This document shows, piece by piece, positions 23,479-32,157 of a stretch of DNA of 37,161 nucleotides (position 1 is the first letter of the stretch; the number at the start of each line of letters is the position of its first letter). The position numbers and the translations under genes were made by a program. This stretch comes from an uncultured Muribaculaceae bacterium (GTDB lineage: Bacteria > Bacteroidota > Bacteroidia > Bacteroidales > Muribaculaceae), in NCBI GenBank assembly GCA_958436175.1, contig CAUBJF010000017.1:1-37161 (forward strand), in the 5' to 3' direction. A model generated the notes under the pieces. It did no database searches. It saw only the letters and a list, made by a program, of their open reading frames with translations, and was not told the DNA's origin.

Positions 23479-23503
23479 AGAGGTTCATTCCATCAGAACC
23501 TCT
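23479..23503. repeat. Intercistronic hairpin after the GH116 gene
   Basis: AGAGGTTC (23479-23486) and GAACCTCT (23496-23503) form a perfect 8-bp stem with a 9-nt loop, touching the last base of the GH116 stop codon. On the minus strand no T tract follows directly, so it is more likely an mRNA-stabilising or processing hairpin than a terminator. Confidence 0.5.
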
Positions 23504-26052
23504 TAACTTTTCAATTCGAAATCTTGCTCGTTACCATTCACTTTGCAAGATTCGATATCGATTGTACCATATGCAACGTTTATGATAGGCTTTCCTTTCT
23601 GGAGTTCAACTGTACCAAACCCACTGTCTGTCGACAAGAATGTTTTGAAGCTATCGCCTATCTTGGAATCTATGTGTAATGTCTTGTCGACTGCATCATA
23701 GCGGACTCCTGTAAGTGCCTGAAGCAAGCTATAGCTCGCAAGAGCCCGGGCATACCATGACCCGCATTCATACTCATTGAAAGGATTGCGTTTCTTGCCA
23801 TCGTAGCGGTTACGTACGGTGCGTACGATATCCAGACCCTTTTCAACTTCGCCTTCAAATATAAGATGGGCGGCTACCTGATACTCAATACCAGTCCATA
23901 CCTCGTCACTGTATACAAAGGGTATGCTGAGTCTGCCACCCTTGGGCCATGTGCACAGGAGAAGGCCTCCATCGTTACCAAAGCCAAAGGTAGGACGCTG
24001 AGGATTTGCATGGTCTGTCATGTCGTGGCGGAGATTGTACTTGTAGACAGAGTTGAGGTGACTCTGGACCTTTTCCTTGTCTATAGGCTCGTCAAGACCG
24101 GCAACAAGTGCCATCCAGCAGCCAATTATGCCGTCGGCAAGACAACCTTTGCCATACTGGTATTTGGGACCTTCCTTCTTTAGAAGCTCTTGGGCTTCCG
24201 CAGAATAGCTTCCTCCGAAAGTCTGGACCTCCATGGGATTCGGTGCCTCGAGGCCCTCCCACTGAATATTCTGGATAAAATATTCGCCATCATAGAGTTT
24301 GTTCTCCATATAGTCGATGCTCTTGGCAAGGAGTTTCTCATAGTCGGACACGTCTTCGCCGAGATATTTACCCATTTCTATATAGCTCTTCAAAGCTGCC
24401 GCATAGAAGCTCGTATGCATACCGTCGGCACCCCAGAATTCGATATCGTAGGTGTTATGGTGGGGCTCGGAAACAGCTCCTTCATGATGAGGATCCCAGG
24501 TCTTGATGCAGTAATCCATACTTTGCTTCACCTGCGGATACATCATCTTCAGCCAATCGTTGTCGCCGCTGATACGCCAGTCGCGATAAGTCTTGATGAT
24601 ACCGCCGAGCTGTCCGTCGGCTGCCGAGTGGAAATCATGCTTGACCGGACGGATAGGAAGATTGGCGCGGAACACTTGATGGCCATCCTTGTTCTGATCA
24701 ACAAAGAACTCTGTCTCGCGAAGTGTGCGCTCCATCTCCGGGAACAGATGAGGGATAGCCTGGGCATAGTTCCATACATGTGTGCACGAGCCGTGGCAGG
24801 ATCCCCATGTGTCGCCCGTACCTTCAAAGTTCCACATACGACCGTCGTGCTGGCGCATCACCGTCGGGGACTTCAGGATGGACAGATTGGAAGCGACCGC
24901 ATCGATAACCTCGGCGGGAAGAGTGCTGTCGTAGAAGCTGTTTGTGAAAAGTTCAGTCTTGTTTTTGAGATTATCGCAGTTGGCAAGCCAGTAATCGGCG
25001 ACATCGTTGATGTCTGAGAAACGGGTGCTGTACCATGGACGATATGTTTCCGGCATCTCTGTAACAGGTGTGTTCGGTGACGGTGTCGTCTTGTCTTTCT
25101 CATCCACGGCTTCCTGACCGTACCAGAAATTGAGGTTAGATTCAGGAACATACCAGGCCATGTATAGACGGAGAGTATAGGAGTCGCCGGCCTTGACCTT
25201 GAAAGGCACATAGAGCGAAGCTCCGGGAGCGTCTTTCTCCACGGGGTCATTCTCCACTATACTGCCGTCGGCAACGGCATTCCATGCCATCGTCAACGGA
25301 TCCCACCAACCGCCGCGGAACCAGCAATGATTCACACGCGTGTCGTCGTTATCAGTGAAGATTGCAAAGTCGGCCTTCATCTCCCTGTCCTTACCATCAC
25401 CGGCCTGCGAGAGTATGAATCCGTTCTTCATAGGCTTGATGCTGTTGGGCGCGCCATCCATCGACAGGAAATTGCGCGTGTTATAAGAGAAGACGGCTTC
25501 AACATCCTTATCGGAAGTGTTTGTGAAGGTATATTCCAACGCTCCGACGGGAAGGCTGGAATTGTCCTGGTCGGTAGGTATGAACGGATTCCATGCCTTA
25601 AGCTCTACGTCGAGGGGGACATCGTTATCGTCGAGATTGACTGTAGCGAAGGGGAAACGGCTGCTGAAGCTGACCGATTCAAAGCGAGGGAGACCCCATG
25701 ATTTATGCTCTCCGCCTACAGCCGATCTCGGTGAGCCGAAACGTTTGTGGCTGGGCACCGGACCTTCGAGAACCTTCGCACCATTCTCCACGCCCTTGAC
25801 ATTGACTGCGGCGAACATGCATGGTTCGTTGAACACATCGGGATGATGACGGAGCGACATATTTGAGATTGCACCGGTACCTTCGATACAGAACATACCG
25901 GTACCCATGCCGCCGATGGGGAATGCTATGCGGTCGAGATTTTCGCCCGTATAGACTTTATCATATTTGCTACTATTCGTGGTCTCGCCCTGATTGCCGC
26001 ATGAGGTCAATGCCAGCAGGGAAACGAGACCGATGGATAAAACATTTCTCAT
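23503..26052 (-). CDS. GH116 family glycoside hydrolase lipoprotein
   Basis: This 849-residue lipoprotein (lipobox LLALTS|C18) has an N-terminal beta-sandwich (GBA2 N-type, with RIAFPIGGMGTGMFC at about 41-55) and a C-terminal alpha6/alpha6 barrel (DUF608 type). It has WGSCHGSCTHVWNYAQ (about 416-431), typical of the family. The likely nucleophile is Glu529 in SEPHHNTYDIEFWG and the likely acid/base Asp640 in CLADGIIGCW; both are placed by motif. GH116 includes beta-glucosidases, beta-xylosidases and, as I recall, an actinobacterial exo-beta-D-arabinofuranosidase. With GH172 and a FucI/FucP pair nearby I favour an arabinofuranosidase role (inference). Start 26052 is chosen for the lipoprotein signal; a frame to 26127 would run into the upstream hairpin. 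Confidence 0.87.
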   Translation of the reverse strand: MRNVLSIGLVSLLALTSCGNQGETTNSSKYDKVYTGENLDRIAFPIGGMGTGMFCIEGTGAISNMSLRHHPDVFNEPCMFAAVNVKGVENGAKVLEGPVPSHKRFGSPRSAVGGEHKSWGLPRFESVSFSSRFPFATVNLDDNDVPLDVELKAWNPFIPTDQDNSSLPVGALEYTFTNTSDKDVEAVFSYNTRNFLSMDGAPNSIKPMKNGFILSQAGDGKDREMKADFAIFTDNDDTRVNHCWFRGGWWDPLTMAWNAVADGSIVENDPVEKDAPGASLYVPFKVKAGDSYTLRLYMAWYVPESNLNFWYGQEAVDEKDKTTPSPNTPVTEMPETYRPWYSTRFSDINDVADYWLANCDNLKNKTELFTNSFYDSTLPAEVIDAVASNLSILKSPTVMRQHDGRMWNFEGTGDTWGSCHGSCTHVWNYAQAIPHLFPEMERTLRETEFFVDQNKDGHQVFRANLPIRPVKHDFHSAADGQLGGIIKTYRDWRISGDNDWLKMMYPQVKQSMDYCIKTWDPHHEGAVSEPHHNTYDIEFWGADGMHTSFYAAALKSYIEMGKYLGEDVSDYEKLLAKSIDYMENKLYDGEYFIQNIQWEGLEAPNPMEVQTFGGSYSAEAQELLKKEGPKYQYGKGCLADGIIGCWMALVAGLDEPIDKEKVQSHLNSVYKYNLRHDMTDHANPQRPTFGFGNDGGLLLCTWPKGGRLSIPFVYSDEVWTGIEYQVAAHLIFEGEVEKGLDIVRTVRNRYDGKKRNPFNEYECGSWYARALASYSLLQALTGVRYDAVDKTLHIDSKIGDSFKTFLSTDSGFGTVELQKGKPIINVAYGTIDIESCKVNGNEQDFELKS

Positions 26053-26081
26053 AAGTGAATTAATGAATTGCTTTGTGACAG

Positions 26082-26140
26082 GTCTGTTTAAGCTTTGTCC
26101 GATATTGCCGGGCAACGGGTCTGGCAAAGCTTAAACAGAC
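26082..26140. repeat. Perfect 16-bp inverted repeat between susD and the GH116 gene
   Basis: GTCTGTTTAAGCTTTG (26082-26097) is the exact reverse complement of CAAAGCTTAAACAGAC (26125-26140), with a 27-nt loop that itself holds TTGCC-G-GGCAA. In the PUL transcript it forms a very stable hairpin 56 nt after the susD stop. No T tract follows on the minus strand, so I favour a role in mRNA stability or processing, or partial termination, which would make susC/susD more abundant than the downstream genes. Confidence 0.75.
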
Positions 26141-26196
26141 ATTATAATTATCTGACTATAATTGAATTACTAATGGAAATCCTGTTTACTTGCATA

Positions 26197-27789
26197 TCAA
26201 TCGTAACCGGGATTCTGCTTCAGGATACCTTTCGAACGCTGGATCTCAAGCAGGGGGATAGGGAATATGACGTCCTTGGATTCCTTGTAGCGGAAATATC
26301 CGGGCTGTTCCTGATTCTGCCAGCGGTCTGAGGAATGAAGGATTTCTTCGGCGACACCCCAACGGCGGAGGTCCCAGCCGAACTTACCTTCCATACCGAA
26401 TTCTACGCGACGTTCGTGGACAATAGCCCAGAACATCTCTTCGTAGCTCAGTGTAGTGGGAATAGGAGCCATTTCGTGAGTGTCTTCCACGTTCACGGTA
26501 TTGGGGTTAGGAGTGGTTGATGTTCTCTTTCGTACCATGTTGACATAACGGGCGGCAGTACTCTGATCATTGAGCTCATTCATGACCTCGGCATACCAGA
26601 GGAGAACCTCTGCATAACGTACGAGAGCAAAGTTGGCAGACGTGTGTCCGAGAATATTATCCGTCTTAACCACGGGGTCTGTAAGGGCTATACACCATTT
26701 GCGTGTACCGAGGCCGCAACCGTTCACTTTGTCAACAAACACCTGACCATTGAAGTCATCTTTGCCCTTACGGAACATTGTACATACAAGGCGGGGGTCT
26801 CCTTCCTCATATTCTCTTTCGAGGTCTGGTGTAGGACGGGTCCATCCCCAGCCGCCAAAGAGAGCGTAACCTTCAGAGTTGGGAGCGTTAAGAACGGTAC
26901 CGAAGTTTCCGGTGCCTTTGGTGCTGCTCAGTGTGTACTGGATTTCAAAAACAGATTCTTCATTATTATCGTGACGACCATTGAAGAGATCAGAATAATC
27001 GGGAAGAAGGCTATACCCGTAGCTCATGATGTCCTCGAGCTGTTTCTTGGCCTCGCCCCAACGATGTTCGTAGAGATATATCTGAGTAAGATAAGCCTTG
27101 ACGGCACCTTTGTCGGCACGTCCCATCAGACTGCCGGTGTTTCTGTCGGCAAGTCCCATTTTCAAAGCCTCGAGAAAGTCGGACTCGGCCTGGTCGAACA
27201 GTTCGCTCTTAGTGATCTTGTAGTTATTGACCTTCTTGGAGTTGTCTTTGGAAATTTCGCGGACGGAGTTGGGAATATCCAGCTCGGATACTTCCAGAGC
27301 CTCCGTCACCAATGGTGCTGTACCGAACATATAGCCCAGACGGAAGAGCCAGAAACCCCTGATGAAGAGCAGCTCACCGAGATAACGGTTCTTGAGTGTC
27401 TCGTCCATTTCGATATTAGGAATATTCTCAAGCGCGATATTAGCCAGGAGGAGAGCCTTGTAACAACGCTGATACAGCATGTGGAACTGCTCGGCATTGG
27501 AACGAAGAATACTCTGCTGAACCTGATAATAATAAGCAAGGTCAGGATGAGCCTGGGCATCGGCGCACGTCACGTCGCCCATAGGTATATAGCCGGCCTG
27601 AGTGTTCCAGTAGTTCTGGCCGTCCATGAATTCAAAGGACTTGTAGGCTGCGGTGACGGCTTTTTCTGCATCCTCCGCACTCTTGTAGAATGTCGAGGTG
27701 GAGACAGAGCCGTAGGGCTGCTGGTCAAGCAGGTCGCTGCACGAAGTCAGCCCTATTGCCAATGCTATGATCAAAAATATTCTTTTCAT
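26197..27789 (-). CDS. susD: SusD/RagB family surface glycan-binding lipoprotein
   Basis: This 530-residue lipoprotein (GLTS|C17, then SDLLDQQ) has the SusD fold. The N-terminal LLDQQPYGSVSTSTFYKSAEDAEKAVTAAYKS is typical, and TPR-like helices follow. The C-terminal segment contains EEMFWAIVHERRVEFGMEGKFGWDLRRWG, the RagB/SusD signature, and ends in LEIQRSKGILKQNPGYD. It sits on the cell surface as the lid over the SusC channel and captures oligosaccharide. It lies 13 bp after susC. The symbol is a family name; the target glycan cannot be read from the sequence. Confidence 0.95.
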   Translation of the reverse strand: MKRIFLIIALAIGLTSCSDLLDQQPYGSVSTSTFYKSAEDAEKAVTAAYKSFEFMDGQNYWNTQAGYIPMGDVTCADAQAHPDLAYYYQVQQSILRSNAEQFHMLYQRCYKALLLANIALENIPNIEMDETLKNRYLGELLFIRGFWLFRLGYMFGTAPLVTEALEVSELDIPNSVREISKDNSKKVNNYKITKSELFDQAESDFLEALKMGLADRNTGSLMGRADKGAVKAYLTQIYLYEHRWGEAKKQLEDIMSYGYSLLPDYSDLFNGRHDNNEESVFEIQYTLSSTKGTGNFGTVLNAPNSEGYALFGGWGWTRPTPDLEREYEEGDPRLVCTMFRKGKDDFNGQVFVDKVNGCGLGTRKWCIALTDPVVKTDNILGHTSANFALVRYAEVLLWYAEVMNELNDQSTAARYVNMVRKRTSTTPNPNTVNVEDTHEMAPIPTTLSYEEMFWAIVHERRVEFGMEGKFGWDLRRWGVAEEILHSSDRWQNQEQPGYFRYKESKDVIFPIPLLEIQRSKGILKQNPGYD

Positions 27790-27802
27790 GTTATTTCAGG
27801 TT

Positions 27803-30800
27803 TTAAAGACTAATATTTATACCGGCATAGAATGAACGGGGGATAGGATAGCCGGTGATGAAGTTCTCAGGATCGAATCCGGGATAGGAGTTGATGCAGA
27901 AGAGATTCTGTGCGGCAACATAGACACGTAGTTTCTTGATGAAATTGGCGCTGGTCTTCTTCAGCATAGGGGCGAAGTTGTAGCCGATCTGGATATTCTG
28001 ACAACGCAGATAGTCTGTGGAACGCAGCCAGAAATCTGAACGACGGTTATTGTCGTTGGGGTCGCCGGCTACTACACGTGGAACGTAGTTGGATGTGCCT
28101 TCACCGGTCCAGCGCTGGCCGAACATCCATTCCGACATCTGCTCACCGCCACGGAGAGCAGAGAAACCTGGAGCATCGATGCTCTGCTTACCGCCTATCT
28201 GGCCCGACAATGTGGCTATTAAGTCAAAATTATTGTATCCAAGCATGATGCTGGCACCGAAGATATGCGGAGCCACTGCATAACCGAGGAATTTCTGGTC
28301 TTCGGATGTGATAGCACCGTCACCATCGAGATCCTTGAACTTGATATCGCCGGGAGCGGCATTGGGCTGTGTGGGAGAATTGGCTATCTCTTCCTCATTC
28401 TGGAAAATACCATCCTGAACATAACCATACCATTCGTTGATGGAATGTCCTTCCTGGGTACGGTTAAAGGCATTGACTATGGGATCGGGCACATAGGTAA
28501 CCTTGTTACGGTTATAGGTCCAGTTGACGCTTACGTCATAGAGGAAGGATGAAGATTCCGTCATATTCCCATAAGAGAGTGTGAACTCGACACCTGTATT
28601 GCTGCACTTACCGGCATTCTGATAAGGATAAGAATCCACGCCGGATGTACTGAGGAGCGGCACCCGTACAAGGATGTCCTTGGTGTCACGTTTATAGAAG
28701 TCGGCTATGAAACGGAGCCTGTCATTTAAGAAGTTGCTTTCCACACCAACACCGTACGTATAAGTCTTCTCCCACATGATATTGGCATTGCCAAGAGATG
28801 TTGGGCCTACACCCTGATGGATGGTACCTTCGTTACCGGAACCGAACGGATAGTAAAGACCGGTGGAATTGAGTGTAGTCTGGTAGGGATAGGTACCAAT
28901 ACTTTGGTTTCCTAATACGCCCCAGCTTGCACGGAGTTTGAGGAATGTCAACCATGTATTGTCTCTGAGGAAGCTCTCATTGGAAAGAACCCAACCAGCA
29001 GATGCGCCGGGGAATACACCGGTACGATTCTCTTTGGAGATGCGTGAAGTCTTGTCGACACGGAGGCTGGCGCTAAGGAGATATTTGCCTTTGTAATCAT
29101 AATTGACACGGCCGAGGTAAGATAGGATGGACCACATCGACTTGCCGCCGCTATTGGAGATATTCTCTGAACCGGCGTCAAGCACATGGAAATGTTCATC
29201 ATTGCTCAGGAAGCTCGTTCTACTGCCGTAGATGTTCTTATATTCGGCTTTCTGGAAGGTAACACCGCCCATTACTGTTAGGTTATGGTCACGGTTGAAG
29301 GTACGGTTATAGGTGGCGATGTTATCCCATTCGTAGTTGATGCCCTGATTGTTCCATACGCCAAGTTCTGCATCAGGATGGTCACCGATCATACCGGAGG
29401 GGCCGTAAGTATAGGAGGGTACGAATCGATCTTGATCCCAGTTGGTGTATTCTGCGTAGAATGTCGACTTAAAAGTAAGGCCTTTGATGATTTCCCAGTC
29501 TAAATAAGTATTGCCTAAGAATTTCTTCCACACTTGTTCGTAACCCCAGAGGTCGACAGCAATCATAGGTTGGAGCATGGTTGTTGGCTCACCGTGGTGA
29601 GTACAGGTGGCATAATTGCCGTTTTCATCATAGATGGGAACAGTGGCGGGATAGATGAGCGCACGTGCGATGGCCTGCCCCCAGTCGGTATTCTTCGAGA
29701 TACTGTAGTTGACATTCATGCTCACGCCTACTTTCAGATTGGGCAGAATCTTCATCTCATCGAAGAGTTTGACATTGCCGCGCTTGAAATCGGTGTTTTT
29801 GACGATACCGTCGCCGACATAGAAGTTCATCGTAGCGGCATAGGTGTTGGTCTTGGATCCGCCGGAGATATTGAGTGAGTAGCTCTGCTTGCTACCCGTC
29901 TGTGTGATAGCGCCGATCCAGTCTGTCCCTTTGCCGTAGGAATTGAGTTCATCCTGAGAATAAGGAACGGGGAGGTTGCCGTTGGCATAGTATTCATTCA
30001 CAACAGTGGCATATTCATGAGCGGTAAGCTGTGGAATCTTGTAACGTACATTGTCGACACCCCAGTAGGCCGAGAAGTCGACCTTTGTGGGAGTTTCGTA
30101 GCTACCTCTCTTTGTTGTGATGATGACAACGCCATTGGCACCACGGGAACCATAGATAGAAGCCGATGCTGCGTCCTTGAGCACTGTGATAGATTCGACA
30201 TCGTTGGGGTTGAGGTTGGAGAGTCCGTCGTTGGTGATCATACCGTCGACTACTACGAGAGGGTCAGCGGAAGCACCGAACGAACCTACACCTCGCACGC
30301 GGATGGTCGTCCCGGAGTAAGGAGTACCGTCGCCCTGAACAATCTGAACACCGGCGAGCTTACCCTGAAGGTTCTGGCCGATACCCTGGGTGGCATTGTT
30401 CTCCATTTTGTTCTGGTTGACCGTCCCGATGGAGCCTGTGAGGTCTTTCTTTCGCTGGACACCATAACCTATGACGACAACTTCATTGAGCTGTTCAGAG
30501 TCTTCGCTCATTACCACATTAATAACCTCACGGCCCTGGACTGCGATTTCCTGTGAGTAGTAGCCAACATAGCTGAACACAAGAGTTGCATCAGGAGCAA
30601 TTTTGATCTGATACTGTCCGTCAGCGTTGGTCACAACACCCTGCTGGGTTGCACGATCGGTGACGCTGACACCGATAAGGGGTTCGCCCGACGAGTCGGT
30701 GACGGTACCACTGACGAAGTTGGCGGACTGAGCTACCGCTCCCGTCGTGATGGACAGGAGAAGAGCCAGACACAGAACTTTCAGTGTGCTGTTGATAAAA

Positions 30801-30817
30801 TTAGTTACTTTTTTCAT
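27803..30817 (-). CDS. susC: SusC/RagA family TonB-linked outer membrane receptor
   Basis: This 1004-residue protein has a signal peptide (about 1-29). A carboxypeptidase-regulatory-like domain follows (VSGTVTDSSGEPLIGVSV, to about residue 108), then a TonB-box-like region (LNEVVVIGYGVQRKKDLTGSI). Next come a plug with GVQIVQGDGTPYSGTTIRVRGVGSFG and VLKDAASASIYGSRGANGVVIITTKRG, and a 22-strand barrel ending in FYAGINISL. Together with SusD it imports oligosaccharides using TonB energy. Length is normal for the family. It starts 35 bp after the GH172 gene with no visible promoter of its own. Confidence 0.96.
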   Translation of the reverse strand: MKKVTNFINSTLKVLCLALLLSITTGAVAQSANFVSGTVTDSSGEPLIGVSVTDRATQQGVVTNADGQYQIKIAPDATLVFSYVGYYSQEIAVQGREVINVVMSEDSEQLNEVVVIGYGVQRKKDLTGSIGTVNQNKMENNATQGIGQNLQGKLAGVQIVQGDGTPYSGTTIRVRGVGSFGASADPLVVVDGMITNDGLSNLNPNDVESITVLKDAASASIYGSRGANGVVIITTKRGSYETPTKVDFSAYWGVDNVRYKIPQLTAHEYATVVNEYYANGNLPVPYSQDELNSYGKGTDWIGAITQTGSKQSYSLNISGGSKTNTYAATMNFYVGDGIVKNTDFKRGNVKLFDEMKILPNLKVGVSMNVNYSISKNTDWGQAIARALIYPATVPIYDENGNYATCTHHGEPTTMLQPMIAVDLWGYEQVWKKFLGNTYLDWEIIKGLTFKSTFYAEYTNWDQDRFVPSYTYGPSGMIGDHPDAELGVWNNQGINYEWDNIATYNRTFNRDHNLTVMGGVTFQKAEYKNIYGSRTSFLSNDEHFHVLDAGSENISNSGGKSMWSILSYLGRVNYDYKGKYLLSASLRVDKTSRISKENRTGVFPGASAGWVLSNESFLRDNTWLTFLKLRASWGVLGNQSIGTYPYQTTLNSTGLYYPFGSGNEGTIHQGVGPTSLGNANIMWEKTYTYGVGVESNFLNDRLRFIADFYKRDTKDILVRVPLLSTSGVDSYPYQNAGKCSNTGVEFTLSYGNMTESSSFLYDVSVNWTYNRNKVTYVPDPIVNAFNRTQEGHSINEWYGYVQDGIFQNEEEIANSPTQPNAAPGDIKFKDLDGDGAITSEDQKFLGYAVAPHIFGASIMLGYNNFDLIATLSGQIGGKQSIDAPGFSALRGGEQMSEWMFGQRWTGEGTSNYVPRVVAGDPNDNNRRSDFWLRSTDYLRCQNIQIGYNFAPMLKKTSANFIKKLRVYVAAQNLFCINSYPGFDPENFITGYPIPRSFYAGINISL

Positions 30818-30852
30818 GATATTATAAAAATTGGTTTATAGTTGTCTGTTAA

Positions 30853-32031
30853 TCACCACTTCGGAATCTCAAGTTCATCCTTCGAAGGAAGAGGCGGGAA
30901 TTTAGCATGGGGTTCTGTCTGGTACCAGAAAGCTGTCGAGGCAATGTCGCTCTTCTGGTTGTTGTATCGGCCGTCATGACGCCAACCGAGGTCCTGGATG
31001 GTAACCCGCAGATCCTTGTCAAAGCGGACCGGATCAAGAATGTGCCAGCGGTAGAGGCCGAAAGCCGTCACGGCGCGGTAGAGGCCGTCGGGACGGATCA
31101 CCTGATGCATTCCGGCGTAGGGAGTAGTGAATTCCTGGTACTGATGGGTCTTCTGGTTCTCGAAATTATAGGAGCCACAAAAATAGTCCTCCGTGCCTGT
31201 GCCGCAGATGGTTGGATACTGCTTGTCACCGTCGAGGAAGAACTTGATCTCGCCTTCTCCCCACCAGCAGTTGTCATTGACACGCCATGCCATATAAGTT
31301 CCTACATACTGTCCCTTGCCTTTCACCCCGTCGAGAAGAGTATGCTCGGAGTTCTTGGTAGGATTTGAACGTCGGAACTGTGCATGGAAATAAGCCTGGT
31401 CGTCGGGGACATCTGTGAGAGTATAGTTGATCTGATAGTAGAGAGTCATCTCCTTTGTGTCGATGTTCTCGAAGGTGATGCGCGCTTTCTTGCGGAAGGG
31501 CATCGTCCAGTAGCAGTTGAAAGCACTGCCAGGATTGACGCACACTGCCAGCGACGAAAGCTGCGCGTATTCATTGTAAGCGGAGCAGAAGAAGTCGCCG
31601 ACAGGACATTCTACGGACGGAGTCGTCTCGTCGTCCCAATACATACGGATGATTGAGAAACGCCAGTTGCCGGTCGGAGTCATCCATATCTGCTGGATGG
31701 CGCCCGGCCCTTCGATTTCCGCGATAGTAATAGTCTCGCCCGGATTTATGCGGATATAGGGATTGACTTTCCAGCCCTTGCCCAGGTCGCTGGATGCCCA
31801 GTGTGCATTGGCCCGGTTACGAGTATCCTTGTCTTTAACAGGATCTGCCATACCGCCACGGCCTGCTTCACCGGTGAAATTCTCCGGCGAGATGGAACGT
31901 GTCTTGGCATTTGAAAGAGTCGGGAGATTCCCCATGTTCATGTCAAGCCCATTGAATGGATAGTTGTTTTGGGCAACCGCGCCCACGGCAACCATAGTCA
32001 AGGCGCCTAAAAATAACGATTTCAATCTCAT
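30853..32031 (-). CDS. GH172 (DUF2961) family protein, probable D-arabinofuranosidase-type enzyme
   Basis: This 392-residue secreted protein (signal peptide about 1-20, ending AVAQ) is a DUF2961 jelly-roll. It has GKGWKVNPYIRINPGETITIAEIEGPGAIQQIWMT (described at about 85-119), PSVECPVGDFF (about 138-148), CYWTMPFRKKARITF and WWGEGEIKFFLDG (Glu259/261). It also has GTGTEDYFCGSY (Glu281); acidic residues in these two motifs are the likely catalytic pair. DUF2961 became GH172 after members were shown to act on alpha-D-fructofuranose/difructose anhydride and on alpha-D-arabinofuranose. Here an exo-D-arabinofuranosidase is favoured by the neighbouring fucI/fucP-type genes (inference). Start 32031 gives a clean signal peptide; an upstream ATG at 32073 does not. 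Confidence 0.85.
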   Translation of the reverse strand: MRLKSLFLGALTMVAVGAVAQNNYPFNGLDMNMGNLPTLSNAKTRSISPENFTGEAGRGGMADPVKDKDTRNRANAHWASSDLGKGWKVNPYIRINPGETITIAEIEGPGAIQQIWMTPTGNWRFSIIRMYWDDETTPSVECPVGDFFCSAYNEYAQLSSLAVCVNPGSAFNCYWTMPFRKKARITFENIDTKEMTLYYQINYTLTDVPDDQAYFHAQFRRSNPTKNSEHTLLDGVKGKGQYVGTYMAWRVNDNCWWGEGEIKFFLDGDKQYPTICGTGTEDYFCGSYNFENQKTHQYQEFTTPYAGMHQVIRPDGLYRAVTAFGLYRWHILDPVRFDKDLRVTIQDLGWRHDGRYNNQKSDIASTAFWYQTEPHAKFPPLPSKDELEIPKW

Positions 32032-32157
32032 AGTAAAAGGTATAAGGGTTGCTGCCAGGGATGTTAGGCCCAAGCGGAATACAGATGATAAAATATTGGA
32101 TATTATGTATTTAGGTTAGGATGACAAAGGCTGTTTCTTCATAGTCGCAGCGTGTGT

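Noticed and set aside
26082..26140. Invertible promoter flanked by the 16-bp inverted repeat
   Set aside because: The segment between the arms is only 27 bp, too short for a promoter switch. An RNA hairpin explains it better.
26644..27813. 389-codon plus-strand frame antisense to susD
   Set aside because: Shadow frame; the SusD protein on the other strand has clear family motifs.
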